Source: NORP240 sp046047495 (GTDB taxonomy: Bacteria; Pseudomonadota; Gammaproteobacteria; Pseudomonadales; Pseudohongiellaceae). Taken from it: a stretch of 64,000 nucleotides of DNA. This document shows positions 8,315 through 16,701 of the stretch, piece by piece. The stretch lies in the NCBI GenBank assembly GCA_046047495.1, contig JBJOHV010000041.1, forward strand, positions 1 to 64,000, in the 5' to 3' direction. Within the stretch, counting starts at the first letter, position 1; each line of letters begins with the position of its first letter. A model generated the notes under the pieces. It searched no databases. It was not told the DNA's origin and saw only the letters and a list, made by a program, of their open reading frames with translations. The translations under genes and the position numbers were made by a program.

Positions 8315-9334
8315 ATGAAGTATCGTTACATCGGACGCAGTGGCCTGCGGGTCAGCCCCATCTGCATGGGCACCATGAGTTTCGGCAGCTGGAGCAGCAA
8401 GGCGGAATCCTTCCGCATTCTCGAGAAAAGCTACGACCGCGGCATCAACTTCTATGACACCGCAGAAGTCTATCCGGTCCCGCCCCAGGCCGAGACAGTC
8501 GGGCTGACCGAGGAAATCTTCGGTGAATGGGTCAAGACCAAACCACGGGACTCACTGATCATCGCCACCAAGGTGGCCGGCGCTGCCGCCGGCTGGTTCG
8601 TGCCACCGATACGCAATGGCATGACGGCCATCGACCGGCATCACATCGAAACCGCGGTGGAAGGCAGCCTGCGTCGCATGGGCATCGACTATATCGACCT
8701 CTATCAGGTGCACTGGCCGGACCCGGTGGTTCCCATGGAGGAGTCCATGGCGGCCCTGGATCGTCTGGTGGAATCCGGCAAGGTGCGCTACATCGGCACC
8801 TCCAATGAAAATGCCTACGGGCTCACCAAGAGCAATACCATTGCCGACTACGAGGGCTTTGCCCGGTTCCAATCCATCCAGAACAACTTTTCCCTGCTGA
8901 ACCGGCGATTCCTCGATGAGCTGGCCACTGTCTGCCGCCGTGAGCATGTCTCCCTGCTGCCTTACTCACCCATTGGTGGGGGTGTCCTGAGCGGCAAATA
9001 CCAGGATGGCAAGATGCCGGAGAATGCCCGTTTCTCGGCCTATTTCAAGCTGGACAATCCCCGCCAGCGGGCAATGGGTGAGCGTTTCGTGAACCCTGGC
9101 ACCCTGGCGTCCACCGCACGTTACATGGAGATCGCCAGGGCTGCGGGCATGTCACCGGTGACCCTGGCCACCGCCTGGAGCATGAATTTCGATTTCGTGG
9201 CATCCACCATCATCGGTGCGCGCACAGCCGACCAGCTGGATGAGTCCCTGGCAGCGCTGGACATCACCCTGGCCCAGGATGTGCTGGAGGCCTGCGATAA
9301 GGTCCACAAGGATATCCCCTACCCGATGGGTTAG
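8315..9334 (+). CDS. aldo/keto reductase
   Basis: A 339-residue NAD(P)H-dependent oxidoreductase of the aldo/keto reductase superfamily, similar in layout to the Tas/YajO-type bacterial enzymes. The start at 8315 follows AAAGGGAATC. The catalytic tetrad is present: Asp48 and Tyr53 in FYDTAEVY, Lys86 in IIATKVAG and His133 in YQVHWPD. The C-terminal TIIGARTADQLDESLAALDI is the usual nucleotide-binding end. It probably reduces an aldehyde or ketone in the cytosol; the substrate is unknown. The next gene begins at or within a few bases of its stop. Confidence 0.9.
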   Translation: MKYRYIGRSGLRVSPICMGTMSFGSWSSKAESFRILEKSYDRGINFYDTAEVYPVPPQAETVGLTEEIFGEWVKTKPRDSLIIATKVAGAAAGWFVPPIRNGMTAIDRHHIETAVEGSLRRMGIDYIDLYQVHWPDPVVPMEESMAALDRLVESGKVRYIGTSNENAYGLTKSNTIADYEGFARFQSIQNNFSLLNRRFLDELATVCRREHVSLLPYSPIGGGVLSGKYQDGKMPENARFSAYFKLDNPRQRAMGERFVNPGTLASTARYMEIARAAGMSPVTLATAWSMNFDFVASTIIGARTADQLDESLAALDITLAQDVLEACDKVHKDIPYPMG

Positions 9335-9339
9335 TGCCT

Positions 9340-10314
9340 ATGCGGAAAGTTCACGTCAGGTGGTTGCGTGTGTCGGCGCTACGGCTTTTTTTGGTGCCGG
9401 CTGCATTGCTTTGCCTGATGCCGCTGCATGCGCATGGCGCCGAAGCGGACGGCTCCGATCCTCTGCGTCCCTGGCAGTGGCTGGAAGGGCAGCGGGACCA
9501 GGTGTCCCGCAATGTCACCGGGCTGGGTGTATACCTGGACGACTGGCTGGCCGGCGAGGTGGCGGGTGATGAGCCCAATGAAACCTTTCTGCGGGTGCGC
9601 TTCGATCAGCTGCAGGGCACCTACAGTGACTACAATTCCAAACTGAAATTCGGCGGACGTCTGGATCTGCCCCGCACCTCGGAACGCTGGAAGCTGATCT
9701 TCGAGTCCGATGTGGAGGACCTGAATTCCCTCAATGAGAACCGCCTGGAAAACACGGCGTCGGATTTTCCCATTGGTGGATTTCGTTACGAGCACAGCAG
9801 CGGCAACGGCTGGGACTTCAGCCACGACATCGGCCTGCGGGCCAGGGTGCCCCTGGATCCCTTTTACCGGTTCCGTACCCACTACGGACGCGACCTGAAC
9901 AGCCGCTGGTCCATGGGCTTCGAACAGAAGTACTGGTACTTCAACAGCCGCGGCTTCGGCTATGACACCACGGTGTCCTTCAGCCAGGAGCTGGCACCCG
10001 ACCGGTTTCTGCGCATAGCCTCCCAGGTGCACTACCGGAATGAGGACAATGTGCTGGAGGCCGGTCAGTCGGTGACCCTGCACCGAACCCTGGGCCCCCT
10101 GGCGACCCTCAGCTACGAAGCCGGTGTGCTGGGTGCCAACAAACCCAACACGCGCATCAATGACTATTACGTGCAGGCACTGTTCCGCAAGGCGGTGTAC
10201 GAGGATTGGCTGATCGTGGAGATGGCACCGCAATTGCTGATGGCCCGTCAGGAGAATTGGCGCCCGGAGCCGAGATTCTTCCTCAACCTTGAGGTGCTGT
10301 TCTTTGATTTTTAG
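9340..10314 (+). CDS. outer-membrane beta-barrel protein
   Basis: A 324-residue exported protein with a signal peptide ending near HAHGAEA. The body is made of alternating, aromatic-rich segments (for example WSMGFEQKYWYFNSRGFGYD) and the last residue is Phe after LNLEVLFFD, the classic end of an outer-membrane barrel strand. I chose the ATG at 9340; a GTG at 9334, overlapping the stop of the reductase gene (TAGTG), is an alternative two codons earlier. No porin or receptor family is recognised and there is no TonB box. The following nuclease-like gene starts inside its 3' end, so the two are coupled. Confidence 0.7.
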   Translation: MRKVHVRWLRVSALRLFLVPAALLCLMPLHAHGAEADGSDPLRPWQWLEGQRDQVSRNVTGLGVYLDDWLAGEVAGDEPNETFLRVRFDQLQGTYSDYNSKLKFGGRLDLPRTSERWKLIFESDVEDLNSLNENRLENTASDFPIGGFRYEHSSGNGWDFSHDIGLRARVPLDPFYRFRTHYGRDLNSRWSMGFEQKYWYFNSRGFGYDTTVSFSQELAPDRFLRIASQVHYRNEDNVLEAGQSVTLHRTLGPLATLSYEAGVLGANKPNTRINDYYVQALFRKAVYEDWLIVEMAPQLLMARQENWRPEPRFFLNLEVLFFDF

Positions 10315-11134
10315 ATGTGGCACCGCTGCCCGCCTTCTGGTCCTGCTGGTCCTGCTGCCCGCCACCGGAGTGCAGGCCCAGACCCTGCACATCGCCCATT
10401 GTCTGGCCGGCTGTCCCCGGGGCACGGAAGCAGACAACGAGTTGGTGGTGCGGCACCTTTACGCTGTGTCGATCAATGCTCGCACCCATCTGGCGGACTG
10501 GGTGGCCTACCGGGTGCTGAAGGACACCATCGGCGTCGCGTCCCTGTTGCCGAGGGAGTGGCGTGCCGACGACTTGTCTGCCAACAGCCTGCAACCGGAC
10601 ACCCTGGCGGGGGCGGACACCGGCATTCGCCAACCCAATCTGGAGAACCAGCAGGACCAGGCCTACCGGCTGACAGAGATACTCATCAGTCCGGGGGATC
10701 GTGGCCGGCTGGTGCCCATGAGCAGTTTCGCCGCCACCGCCTACTGGTCGGATCTGAATCTGTTGTCCGTCATGTCATTGCAGAAGAGCGACATGCGCCA
10801 GGGGCCCTGGGCACGTCTGGATCAGGCCATCAATGCCCTGGCCCGCAGCGAAGGAGAGGTGGCCGTGGTCAGCGGTCCGGTGTACGACGCCCTGGATTAC
10901 GAGGCAGGCCGGGGAGAGGACGGGGTGATGCCCCGGGCCTTCTACAAGGTCGTGGCCCTTGCCGACGGGCGTCTGTCGGCATTTGTTTTCCTTCAGGATC
11001 TTCCGCAGCACGCCAGCTATTGCCGGCAGCTGACTTCAGTCGAGGAGGTGGAACGCAGCACGGGCCTGGAGCTGTTTCCCCTGCAACCCGACTGGCCCCG
11101 TGGCGATCTGAACCTGGCCCTGGGCTGCCCCTGA
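10304..11134 (+). CDS. exported DNA/RNA non-specific endonuclease homologue with degenerate active site
   Basis: A 276-residue protein with a signal peptide (LLVLLVLLPATGVQAQ) and the body of a Serratia-type beta-beta-alpha-metal nuclease. I chose the TTG at 10304 because GAGG lies nine bases upstream at 10291-10294; the gene overlaps the barrel-protein gene. The core reads DRGRLVP at 132-138, where active members have DRGH, so the catalytic His is Arg135. Thirty residues later QKSDMRQGPWARLD has Arg165 in place of the metal-binding Asn and Asp173 in place of Glu; spacing matches Serratia nuclease (H89, N119, E127) exactly. The fold is probably kept but nuclease activity is unlikely, pointing to a binding role or an inactive relic. 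Confidence 0.8.
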   Translation: MIFRCGTAARLLVLLVLLPATGVQAQTLHIAHCLAGCPRGTEADNELVVRHLYAVSINARTHLADWVAYRVLKDTIGVASLLPREWRADDLSANSLQPDTLAGADTGIRQPNLENQQDQAYRLTEILISPGDRGRLVPMSSFAATAYWSDLNLLSVMSLQKSDMRQGPWARLDQAINALARSEGEVAVVSGPVYDALDYEAGRGEDGVMPRAFYKVVALADGRLSAFVFLQDLPQHASYCRQLTSVEEVERSTGLELFPLQPDWPRGDLNLALGCP

Positions 11135-11159
11135 ACGAAATTCATTAACGGAGAAATTC

Positions 11160-11846
11160 ATGACGTTTCTGTTTGAACCCATCATCCCCTCCCTGGCCAT
11201 GGCCGGCAGCCCGGAGCGCTTTCCGGTCCATCGCATCTATTGTGTGGGCCGCAACTACGCCGATCATGCCAGGGAAATGGGCAACGATCCGGACCGGGAG
11301 CCGCCTTTCTTTTTCAGCAAGCCGGCTGATGCCCTGGTGGCCGATCGGGAAGAGGTGATCTACCCCGGCCGTACCCAGGATCTGCACCACGAAGTGGAGC
11401 TGGTGGTGGCCCTGGGCAAGGACGCCTGGCAGGTGACGGCGCAACAGGCCCTGGATTGCGTGCTGGCCTATGCTGTGGGCATTGACTTCACGCGGCGGGA
11501 CTTGCAGGCAGCGGCCAAGCAGGCCGGACGTCCCTGGGACGTGGCGAAGGGTTTCGATGATTCGGCGCCGGTGTCAGAGCTGCAGCCCGTGTCCGCCATC
11601 GGCCATCCTGCCAAAGGCAGTATATCTCTCAGTGTCAACGGCAGCCTGCGTCAGCGGGGCGATCTGGCCGACATGATCTGGTCCGTGCCGGAAGTAATCG
11701 CGGAATTATCCACCTATTACCGTTTGCGGGCGGGTGATCTGATTTTCACCGGGACCCCTGCCGGCGTGGGCAGGGTGGTGGCAGGGGATGTGCTGGAGGG
11801 CGTGATCGAAGGGGTGGGGCATCTCAGGGTGCAACTGACCCCCTGA
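11160..11846 (+). CDS. fumarylacetoacetate hydrolase-family protein
   Basis: A 228-residue cytosolic enzyme of the FAH family, which hydrolyses or decarboxylates beta-diketo acids in aromatic-compound breakdown. The start at 11160 follows ACGGAGAA. The N-terminal IYCVGRNYADHAREMG is close to fumarylpyruvate hydrolase-type members. Metal ligands are recognisable: Glu78 and Glu80 in HHEVEL and Asp109 in GIDFTRRD; LIFTGTPAGVG is the conserved C-terminal motif. The single-domain length is normal for the FahA/NagK-like group. Exact substrate (fumarylpyruvate, acylpyruvate or similar) cannot be decided. It sits 25 bases after the nuclease-like gene. Confidence 0.88.
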   Translation: MTFLFEPIIPSLAMAGSPERFPVHRIYCVGRNYADHAREMGNDPDREPPFFFSKPADALVADREEVIYPGRTQDLHHEVELVVALGKDAWQVTAQQALDCVLAYAVGIDFTRRDLQAAAKQAGRPWDVAKGFDDSAPVSELQPVSAIGHPAKGSISLSVNGSLRQRGDLADMIWSVPEVIAELSTYYRLRAGDLIFTGTPAGVGRVVAGDVLEGVIEGVGHLRVQLTP

Positions 11847-11868
11847 GTACCCCGGGCTCTGCCTGACC

Positions 11869-12111
11869 TCAGGATTCGTCGGCCGTGTCGTCGACGTTGT
11901 CCAGATCGAAATTGAAATCGTATTCACCGGCGATGCGCTTCCAATCGGAGCGCTCCTCGGCACGTCGGCGCAGTTCGGTGATGCGCTGCTTGCGCATGCG
12001 CTTCTCCGATTGCTCGTCCACTTCATGGTTCTGTAACACAGCCACCGAGTCGAAGAATTCCTTCGCGCCGTCCTCGGATTCCTCCCAATGCTCCTCTTTC
12101 ATGTGCATCAT
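11869..12111 (-). CDS. small acidic/basic protein, PA3496-like
   Basis: An 80-residue soluble protein with an acidic start, a strongly basic middle (KRMRKQRITELRRRAEER) and an acidic end (DFNFDLDNVDD). This arrangement resembles the short PA3496-type proteins of pseudomonads, linked to envelope integrity in annotations; the match is by pattern only. The ATG at 12111 is preceded by AGCGAG. It converges with the FAH-family gene, leaving 22 bases between stops. Its promoter must lie in the 194-base gap upstream (12112-12305), where I see no other gene. Confidence 0.55.
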   Translation of the reverse strand: MMHMKEEHWEESEDGAKEFFDSVAVLQNHEVDEQSEKRMRKQRITELRRRAEERSDWKRIAGEYDFNFDLDNVDDTADES

Positions 12112-12305
12112 CTCGCTTCACGACTGGAATCGTAAGTTGAACAAAGAACCCATCTACTGCCTTTACTACCGTTATCGTTTCCCGGCTTTCAATGCTGAGC
12201 AATTTTCTTGTCGGCTTTTGACCATCGTGTGACAGATCGGCCAGCGATGGCCTGCACCGCTGCCACCTCTCAATGGCGCGAATTATGGTGAGAAAATTGC
12301 GAAAA

Positions 12306-14051
12306 TCAATAGCCGGAGGGGTTCTTTTTCAGCCTTTGCACAGTCTCTTCACGAAGCTGTTTCTTGGCGATCTTGCCGGAGGCAATACGGGGTAACTGAT
12401 TGGTTTGAAAGGTAATTATTGAGGGGATCTTGAATTGGGCCAGGCGCCCCTCAAGGAATTTCTGGAGTTCCGCGGTGGTCAGAGCGAGGCCAGGCTTCAG
12501 CATCACGGCGGCACAGGGAATTTCACCCAGACGGTCGTCGGGGATGCCGAATACGGATACCTCACTGACCGCCGGATGCTCGGCGATGGCATATTCCACC
12601 TCGGCACAGCCGATGTTCTCCCCACCCCGGATCACGATGTCCTTGGCGCGATCGAGGATCACCAGGAAGCCGAGATCGTCGAGCATGCCGATATCCCCGG
12701 TATGAAACCAGCCATCCTTCAACACCGCCCGGGTTTCCTCCGGCTTGTTCCAATAGCCCCGCATGACCGAGGCCCCCTTGATGCAGATCTCACCCACCTC
12801 GCCGGGACCCAGGGGCTGGTCATCGGCATCGACGATGCGCACCTGGGTGACTGGTGGTGACGGGCGACCGGTGCTGCGGGGATTGAATTCATAAAATTTG
12901 CCGGAGATGGTGGCTCCGATGGCATTGGTTTCCGTGAGGCCATAGCCCAGGCCCGGTTGGGCGCGGCGCGGAAATTTCTCCAGCATCATGGCCAGGTGTT
13001 CCGGAGGTCGGGCCGCGCCGCCGGCGGACACGTTGCGCAGACTGCTCAGATCCGTGCTGGCGAAGCGGTCCGAATGCATGACCTCCCAGGTCATGGTGGG
13101 CACGCCGTGCAACACGCTGATGCGCTCCCTTTCGATGAGTTGCAGAGCCTGGTCCGCATCCCATTTGTACATCATGACGAATTTGCGCCGAACCACGAAG
13201 CTGGCCAGAAAATGGGCATGGCTGCCGGTCACATGGAACAGCGGCACATTGGCCAGAATGGCGGCACGGAAATCCGGATCCGACTCTTTCAGTTCCGGAC
13301 GCAGGATCTCGTTGATCTCGGTAACGAACTGCCAGGTGTAAAGCGCACTGATGATATTGCGGTGGGTGGACAGCACCCCCTTGGGCAGACCGGTGGAGCC
13401 GGAGGTGTACATGATGGATGCATCGTCATCCGGCAACACCGCCGGCCAATCGGGTTGCAGGCTCAGCAGCGGGCCGCCCTCATGCAGGCTGTGGAACTCC
13501 GGCCAGGGGCCCGGGCGTTCGGGTTTGATGGCCACCATAGCCAGGTTCAATTGGGGCAGATGGGGCGTGATGCGGTCGATGCGTTCCTGGTCCGCAAACA
13601 AAAGTTTGGTGCCGCTGTCCTGCAACCCATACAGCATCTCGGTGCCGGTCCACCAGGAATTCATGGGCACCACCACCGCACCCAGCATGGTGATGGCCAT
13701 GTAGGCCATGCACCACTCGGGATTGTTGCGTGAGCAGATGGCGACCCGGTCTCCCTTGCCCAGGCCGTAGGTGTCCACCAGGGTTCTGGCCATGTGTTGC
13801 GCGATGGCGTAGGTCTGACCGAAAGTGAAACGCTCCTCCTGGTAAACCAGGAAATCCCAGTCCGCCACCGGCAGACACAAGCGATAGACTTCCTGAAGAT
13901 TGGAGGGAGTCTTGCTGAATACCTCCTGTTCGATGCCATCGATCACCAGGGTGGTGGTGGCCAGGGGAGCATCTGCCGCCTTGTGGCGGGCCACGATGGT
14001 TTTCAGGGCTTCCAGGTCCGCCTGGACAGCGTCGCGTGTCACCATGCTCAT
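12306..14051 (-). CDS. class I AMP-forming acyl-CoA synthetase / ligase
   Basis: A 581-residue adenylate-forming enzyme that activates a carboxylic acid with ATP and transfers it to CoA. The phosphate loop YTSGSTGLPKG is at 215-225; further motifs are GYGLTETNAIG, the hinge and AMP-contact region HTGDIGMLDDLGFLVILDR, and a C-terminal PRIASGKIAKKQL with the catalytic lysine. Length and motifs fit fatty-acyl or aromatic-acid CoA ligases; the acid is unknown. The ATG directly abuts the stop of the quinone-reductase-like gene (TGAATG), so the two form an operon transcribed leftwards. It may feed beta-oxidation together with the acyl-CoA dehydrogenase at 24.7 kb, but that is inference. Confidence 0.9.
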   Translation of the reverse strand: MSMVTRDAVQADLEALKTIVARHKAADAPLATTTLVIDGIEQEVFSKTPSNLQEVYRLCLPVADWDFLVYQEERFTFGQTYAIAQHMARTLVDTYGLGKGDRVAICSRNNPEWCMAYMAITMLGAVVVPMNSWWTGTEMLYGLQDSGTKLLFADQERIDRITPHLPQLNLAMVAIKPERPGPWPEFHSLHEGGPLLSLQPDWPAVLPDDDASIMYTSGSTGLPKGVLSTHRNIISALYTWQFVTEINEILRPELKESDPDFRAAILANVPLFHVTGSHAHFLASFVVRRKFVMMYKWDADQALQLIERERISVLHGVPTMTWEVMHSDRFASTDLSSLRNVSAGGAARPPEHLAMMLEKFPRRAQPGLGYGLTETNAIGATISGKFYEFNPRSTGRPSPPVTQVRIVDADDQPLGPGEVGEICIKGASVMRGYWNKPEETRAVLKDGWFHTGDIGMLDDLGFLVILDRAKDIVIRGGENIGCAEVEYAIAEHPAVSEVSVFGIPDDRLGEIPCAAVMLKPGLALTTAELQKFLEGRLAQFKIPSIITFQTNQLPRIASGKIAKKQLREETVQRLKKNPSGY

Positions 14052-15038
14052 TCAGTGCTCGGTTCGGATTTCCAGGGTCACCTTGCCCATGACCTTGCGC
14101 TCGGCGAACACTCTGAACGCCTTGACGTAATCCTCCATGGGAAAAGACTGGGTAACCACTGGCTGCAACCTGCCGGCGGCATACAGGGCCAGCAGTTCAC
14201 GGAAATTCTGTTCGTAGGCTGCAGGCTCCTCCTTGCGGAAGCGACCCAGAAACACACCCACCATGGAGGCGCCCTTGAGCAGTGCCAGGTTGGCTTTGTA
14301 TTCGGGAATGCGTCCGCTGGTGAAACCCACCACCAGCAGGCGTCCGTTCCACGCGATGCAGCGGGTGCTTTGGTCAAACAGATCGCCGCCTACCGGATCG
14401 TAGATCACGTCGGCGCCACGATCATCCGTCAGGGCCTTCACCTTCTCTTTCAGTTCCCCATCACCGTAATTGAGCAGGTGATCGGGTTGGTAGCGTCTGA
14501 CGAATTCCAGTTTTTCGTCCGAGCTTGCGGCGGCGATCACCCGCGCTCCCATCAGCCTGCCCAGCTCGACCGCTGCCAGCCCCACGCCGCCACTGGCACC
14601 CAGTACCAGCAGGGTCTCGCCGACCTGCAGGCGCGCCCTCTGCTTCAGGGCGTAATAGGAGGTGGTATAGACCATGGCGAAGGCGGCAGCCGTTTTGAAA
14701 TCCATGCTGTCGGGGATCTTGCGCAGACCGTCCTGGTTAACCACCACCTGTTCCGCCATGCCGCCCAGCATGGGAGTGGCCATGACCCGATCGCCCACTT
14801 GAAATCCTTCCAGGCCGAGACCGATGGCACTGATCACGCCGCCGACTTCAGAACCGGGGGTGAAAGGCAGCGGTGGCTGGAACTGATACTTGCCCTGGAT
14901 CTGCAGGGTGTCAGGGAAATTCAGGGAGGCTGCGTACACGTCCACCACGGCCTGATTTGCTGCGGCGACGGGAGCGGGAACTTCTGCCAGTTCCAGGTTT
15001 TCCGGGGGACCCAGGGTACGGCAAAGCAGGGCGCGCAT
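14052..15038 (-). CDS. NADPH:quinone reductase-like zinc-independent MDR dehydrogenase
   Basis: A 328-residue medium-chain dehydrogenase/reductase of the quinone oxidoreductase group. The N-terminal GroES-like part includes SLNFPDTLQIQGKY and PGSEVGGVISAIG; the Rossmann part has LVLGASGGVGLAAVELGRLM followed by GARVIAA, giving the AxxGGVG dinucleotide motif. Cysteine zinc ligands of alcohol dehydrogenases are absent, fitting a zinc-free NADPH-dependent reductase of quinones or enones. I prefer the ATG at 15038, as homologues start MRA; a GTG at 15047 adds three residues. It is the first gene of a two-gene operon with the acyl-CoA ligase and diverges from the holD-like gene. Confidence 0.85.
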   Translation of the reverse strand: MRALLCRTLGPPENLELAEVPAPVAAANQAVVDVYAASLNFPDTLQIQGKYQFQPPLPFTPGSEVGGVISAIGLGLEGFQVGDRVMATPMLGGMAEQVVVNQDGLRKIPDSMDFKTAAAFAMVYTTSYYALKQRARLQVGETLLVLGASGGVGLAAVELGRLMGARVIAAASSDEKLEFVRRYQPDHLLNYGDGELKEKVKALTDDRGADVIYDPVGGDLFDQSTRCIAWNGRLLVVGFTSGRIPEYKANLALLKGASMVGVFLGRFRKEEPAAYEQNFRELLALYAAGRLQPVVTQSFPMEDYVKAFRVFAERKVMGKVTLEIRTEH

Positions 15039-15115
15039 GGAGATCACTGGCTGTCTTGTTATTGAAAGAACGCGGATTCAAACATGAATGGACGACAATC
15101 ACAACTCCCGCCTGC

Positions 15116-15159
15116 CGCGGGTTTCCGCGCTTGTTGAGGGGAGCATATCCACGTATATT
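15116..15159 (+). promoter_or_regulatory. putative sigma70 promoter for the holD-like/rimI pair with upstream palindrome
   Basis: TTGTTG at 15131-15136 and TATATT at 15154-15159 are separated by exactly 17 bases, giving a start point near 15166, just before the ATG at 15183. A short inverted repeat (CGCGG-GTTT-CCGCG, 15116-15129) abuts the -35 box and could hold a regulator. Confidence 0.5.
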
Positions 15160-15182
15160 TGCCCGTCCCGGAGTACCGATCC

Positions 15183-15929
15183 ATGACACAAAATCCCGCC
15201 AGTGATGCCCAGCAAATCCGCCGCCGCGCTTACCTCGAAGCCATGGGCATTCATGTCTATCCCCCGGCCTCCCGGCCGGGCACTGCTGCGCTAAAGGAGG
15301 CGGTCAGCGCGCCGCCAGCGGCAGTCGCAAAACCCCTCAGGCAGACAGTTGCATCCAACCCCAGTGAACGGCCGATGCGAACCGTTGAGCACGCGCCTGT
15401 TTCCGCTCCTGTTGCGGGCACCCCGGATGCAGAGACCCCGGTGCGTTTCAGATTGCAGTTTTTCCGCATCAGTGAACATCTGTCCGTGCTGGATGAATTG
15501 CCTTTCGATGTCTCCGCGGGCCGGAACGCGGACGTCCTGCAATTGTTGCAGGCAATCCTGCAGGCCCTGGGCGCAGCCCCCAGCACGGCGCTGCAATCCG
15601 CCGACACCGTGTGCAGCTGGCCCATGGAGGGGGCTGATGGAGCTGCGGTGGCCCGGGTGGAGGATGCCCGGGATATGATCCGATTTTTTATCAAGGGTCG
15701 GCTTGCGGACAATCCGGGGGCCACCCTGCTGATCTTTGCCGGGGCCTGTGCCGATCTGTTGAGTGACGGAGACGGGGATCTTGGTCCGGGGCGGCAACCT
15801 GGCTGGCTGCAACAGCTGGGTTGCCGGGTGATCCTGACCCACAGCCTCACCGCCATGCTGAAAGTGCCGGCCCTGAAGAAATCCGCCTGGCAGGCACTGC
15901 GTCCTCTGGCCGGACAGATCCCGGGCTAG
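15183..15929 (+). CDS. holD: HolD-like DNA polymerase III psi subunit candidate
   Basis: A 248-residue protein with three parts: a short N-terminal segment (QQIRRRAYLEAMGIHVYPP), a proline/alanine-rich linker (about 25-80) and a C-terminal domain. The N-terminal segment resembles the conserved start of psi (HolD), and the end, THSLTAMLKVPALKKSAWQAL, resembles the psi C-terminus; CSWPMEG fits the internal CNSW motif. The gene directly precedes rimI, as holD does in E. coli, and as the divergent psi gene does in Pseudomonas. Psi links the clamp loader to SSB through chi. The protein is longer than E. coli psi (137 residues), which fits the pseudomonad form. The start at 15183 sits downstream of a good promoter. 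Assignment by position and weak motifs only. Confidence 0.55.
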   Translation: MTQNPASDAQQIRRRAYLEAMGIHVYPPASRPGTAALKEAVSAPPAAVAKPLRQTVASNPSERPMRTVEHAPVSAPVAGTPDAETPVRFRLQFFRISEHLSVLDELPFDVSAGRNADVLQLLQAILQALGAAPSTALQSADTVCSWPMEGADGAAVARVEDARDMIRFFIKGRLADNPGATLLIFAGACADLLSDGDGDLGPGRQPGWLQQLGCRVILTHSLTAMLKVPALKKSAWQALRPLAGQIPG

Positions 15930-15981
15930 GCCATTCAACGTACCGGCAGGCGCTGCCGCTGTCCTGCCCCGGCTTTCGATC

Positions 15982-16443
15982 ATGACTTTCAATTCAGAAT
16001 TCAAACTTCGACCCATGCGCAACAGCGATCTGGACCTGGTGGTTCAGAACGAGGCCACGTCCTATGAGCATCCCTGGACCAAGCGCATATTTGTGGATTG
16101 CCTGCGTTCAGGTTACCAATGCTGGGTGCTGGCAAGCCGCGATTGCATCATAGGACACGGGGTCATGTCGGTGGCCATTGGTGAAAGTCACCTGCTGACC
16201 CTGTGCGTGCATCCGGATTATCAGCGGCGGGGCTTTGGCCGGCGCATCCTGGAATTTCTCATGGAGAGGGCTGCGCGGCTGGATGCGGAGGTGTGTTTCC
16301 TCGAGGTGCGTGTGTCGAATCATGCTGCCCGCGCGCTCTACAAGGCCATGGGCTTCGTTCCCATCGGTCAGCGCAAGGCCTATTATCCTGCCGCCGACGG
16401 GCGTGAAGACGCTGTCATCATGTCCCGCTCACTGTCCCTCTGA
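15982..16443 (+). CDS. rimI: ribosomal protein S18-alanine N-acetyltransferase
   Basis: A 153-residue GNAT-fold enzyme that acetylates the N-terminal alanine of ribosomal protein S18. The acetyl-CoA loop YQRRGFG is at 80-86, preceded by LLTLCVHPD and followed by FLEVRVSNHAARALYKAMGF, the standard RimI layout; length is normal (E. coli 148). It lies 52 bases after the holD-like gene in the conserved order. Its 3' end overlaps by 15 bases the convergent gene on the other strand, with no terminator visible between them. Confidence 0.9.
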   Translation: MTFNSEFKLRPMRNSDLDLVVQNEATSYEHPWTKRIFVDCLRSGYQCWVLASRDCIIGHGVMSVAIGESHLLTLCVHPDYQRRGFGRRILEFLMERAARLDAEVCFLEVRVSNHAARALYKAMGFVPIGQRKAYYPAADGREDAVIMSRSLSL

Positions 16444-16701
16444 ATCCTGGCTCTGATTTCCCAGCTTCCGTAGCAGGCGCAGGATCCCCTTGCCCAGCAG
16501 CACCAGCAGTACTGCCGCCAACATGACTGCCAGCACCAGCAGCAGACTGCCGATGAACAAACCGAACAGTTGTCGCGGGGTGATGTCCTGCCACAGGGCA
16601 ATGCCCCACAGGCAGGCCATGGCGATCATGATGCCACCCAGTACGGCGGCGGTCTTCTTGGGTAGTTTAAGGAACGAGAATATCAAGGTCGGGGACACCA
16701 T
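16429..16701 (-). CDS. small two-TM membrane protein of unknown function
   Basis: A 90-residue protein with two hydrophobic helices (about 18-37 and 44-70) and a basic and polar tail (RKLGNQSQDSEGQ). No family is recognised. The start overlaps the end of the C4 zinc-finger gene by 35 bases on the same strand, so it is probably translated from the hisC-zinc finger transcript. Overlap with both neighbours makes it slightly less certain, but the coding pattern and two clean membrane segments support it. Confidence 0.55.
   Translation of the reverse strand: MVSPTLIFSFLKLPKKTAAVLGGIMIAMACLWGIALWQDITPRQLFGLFIGSLLLVLAVMLAAVLLVLLGKGILRLLRKLGNQSQDSEGQ

Noticed and set aside
13794..15065. 423-codon + strand frame across the ligase and dehydrogenase genes
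   Set aside because: Spans two well-supported - strand genes and has no recognisable domain.
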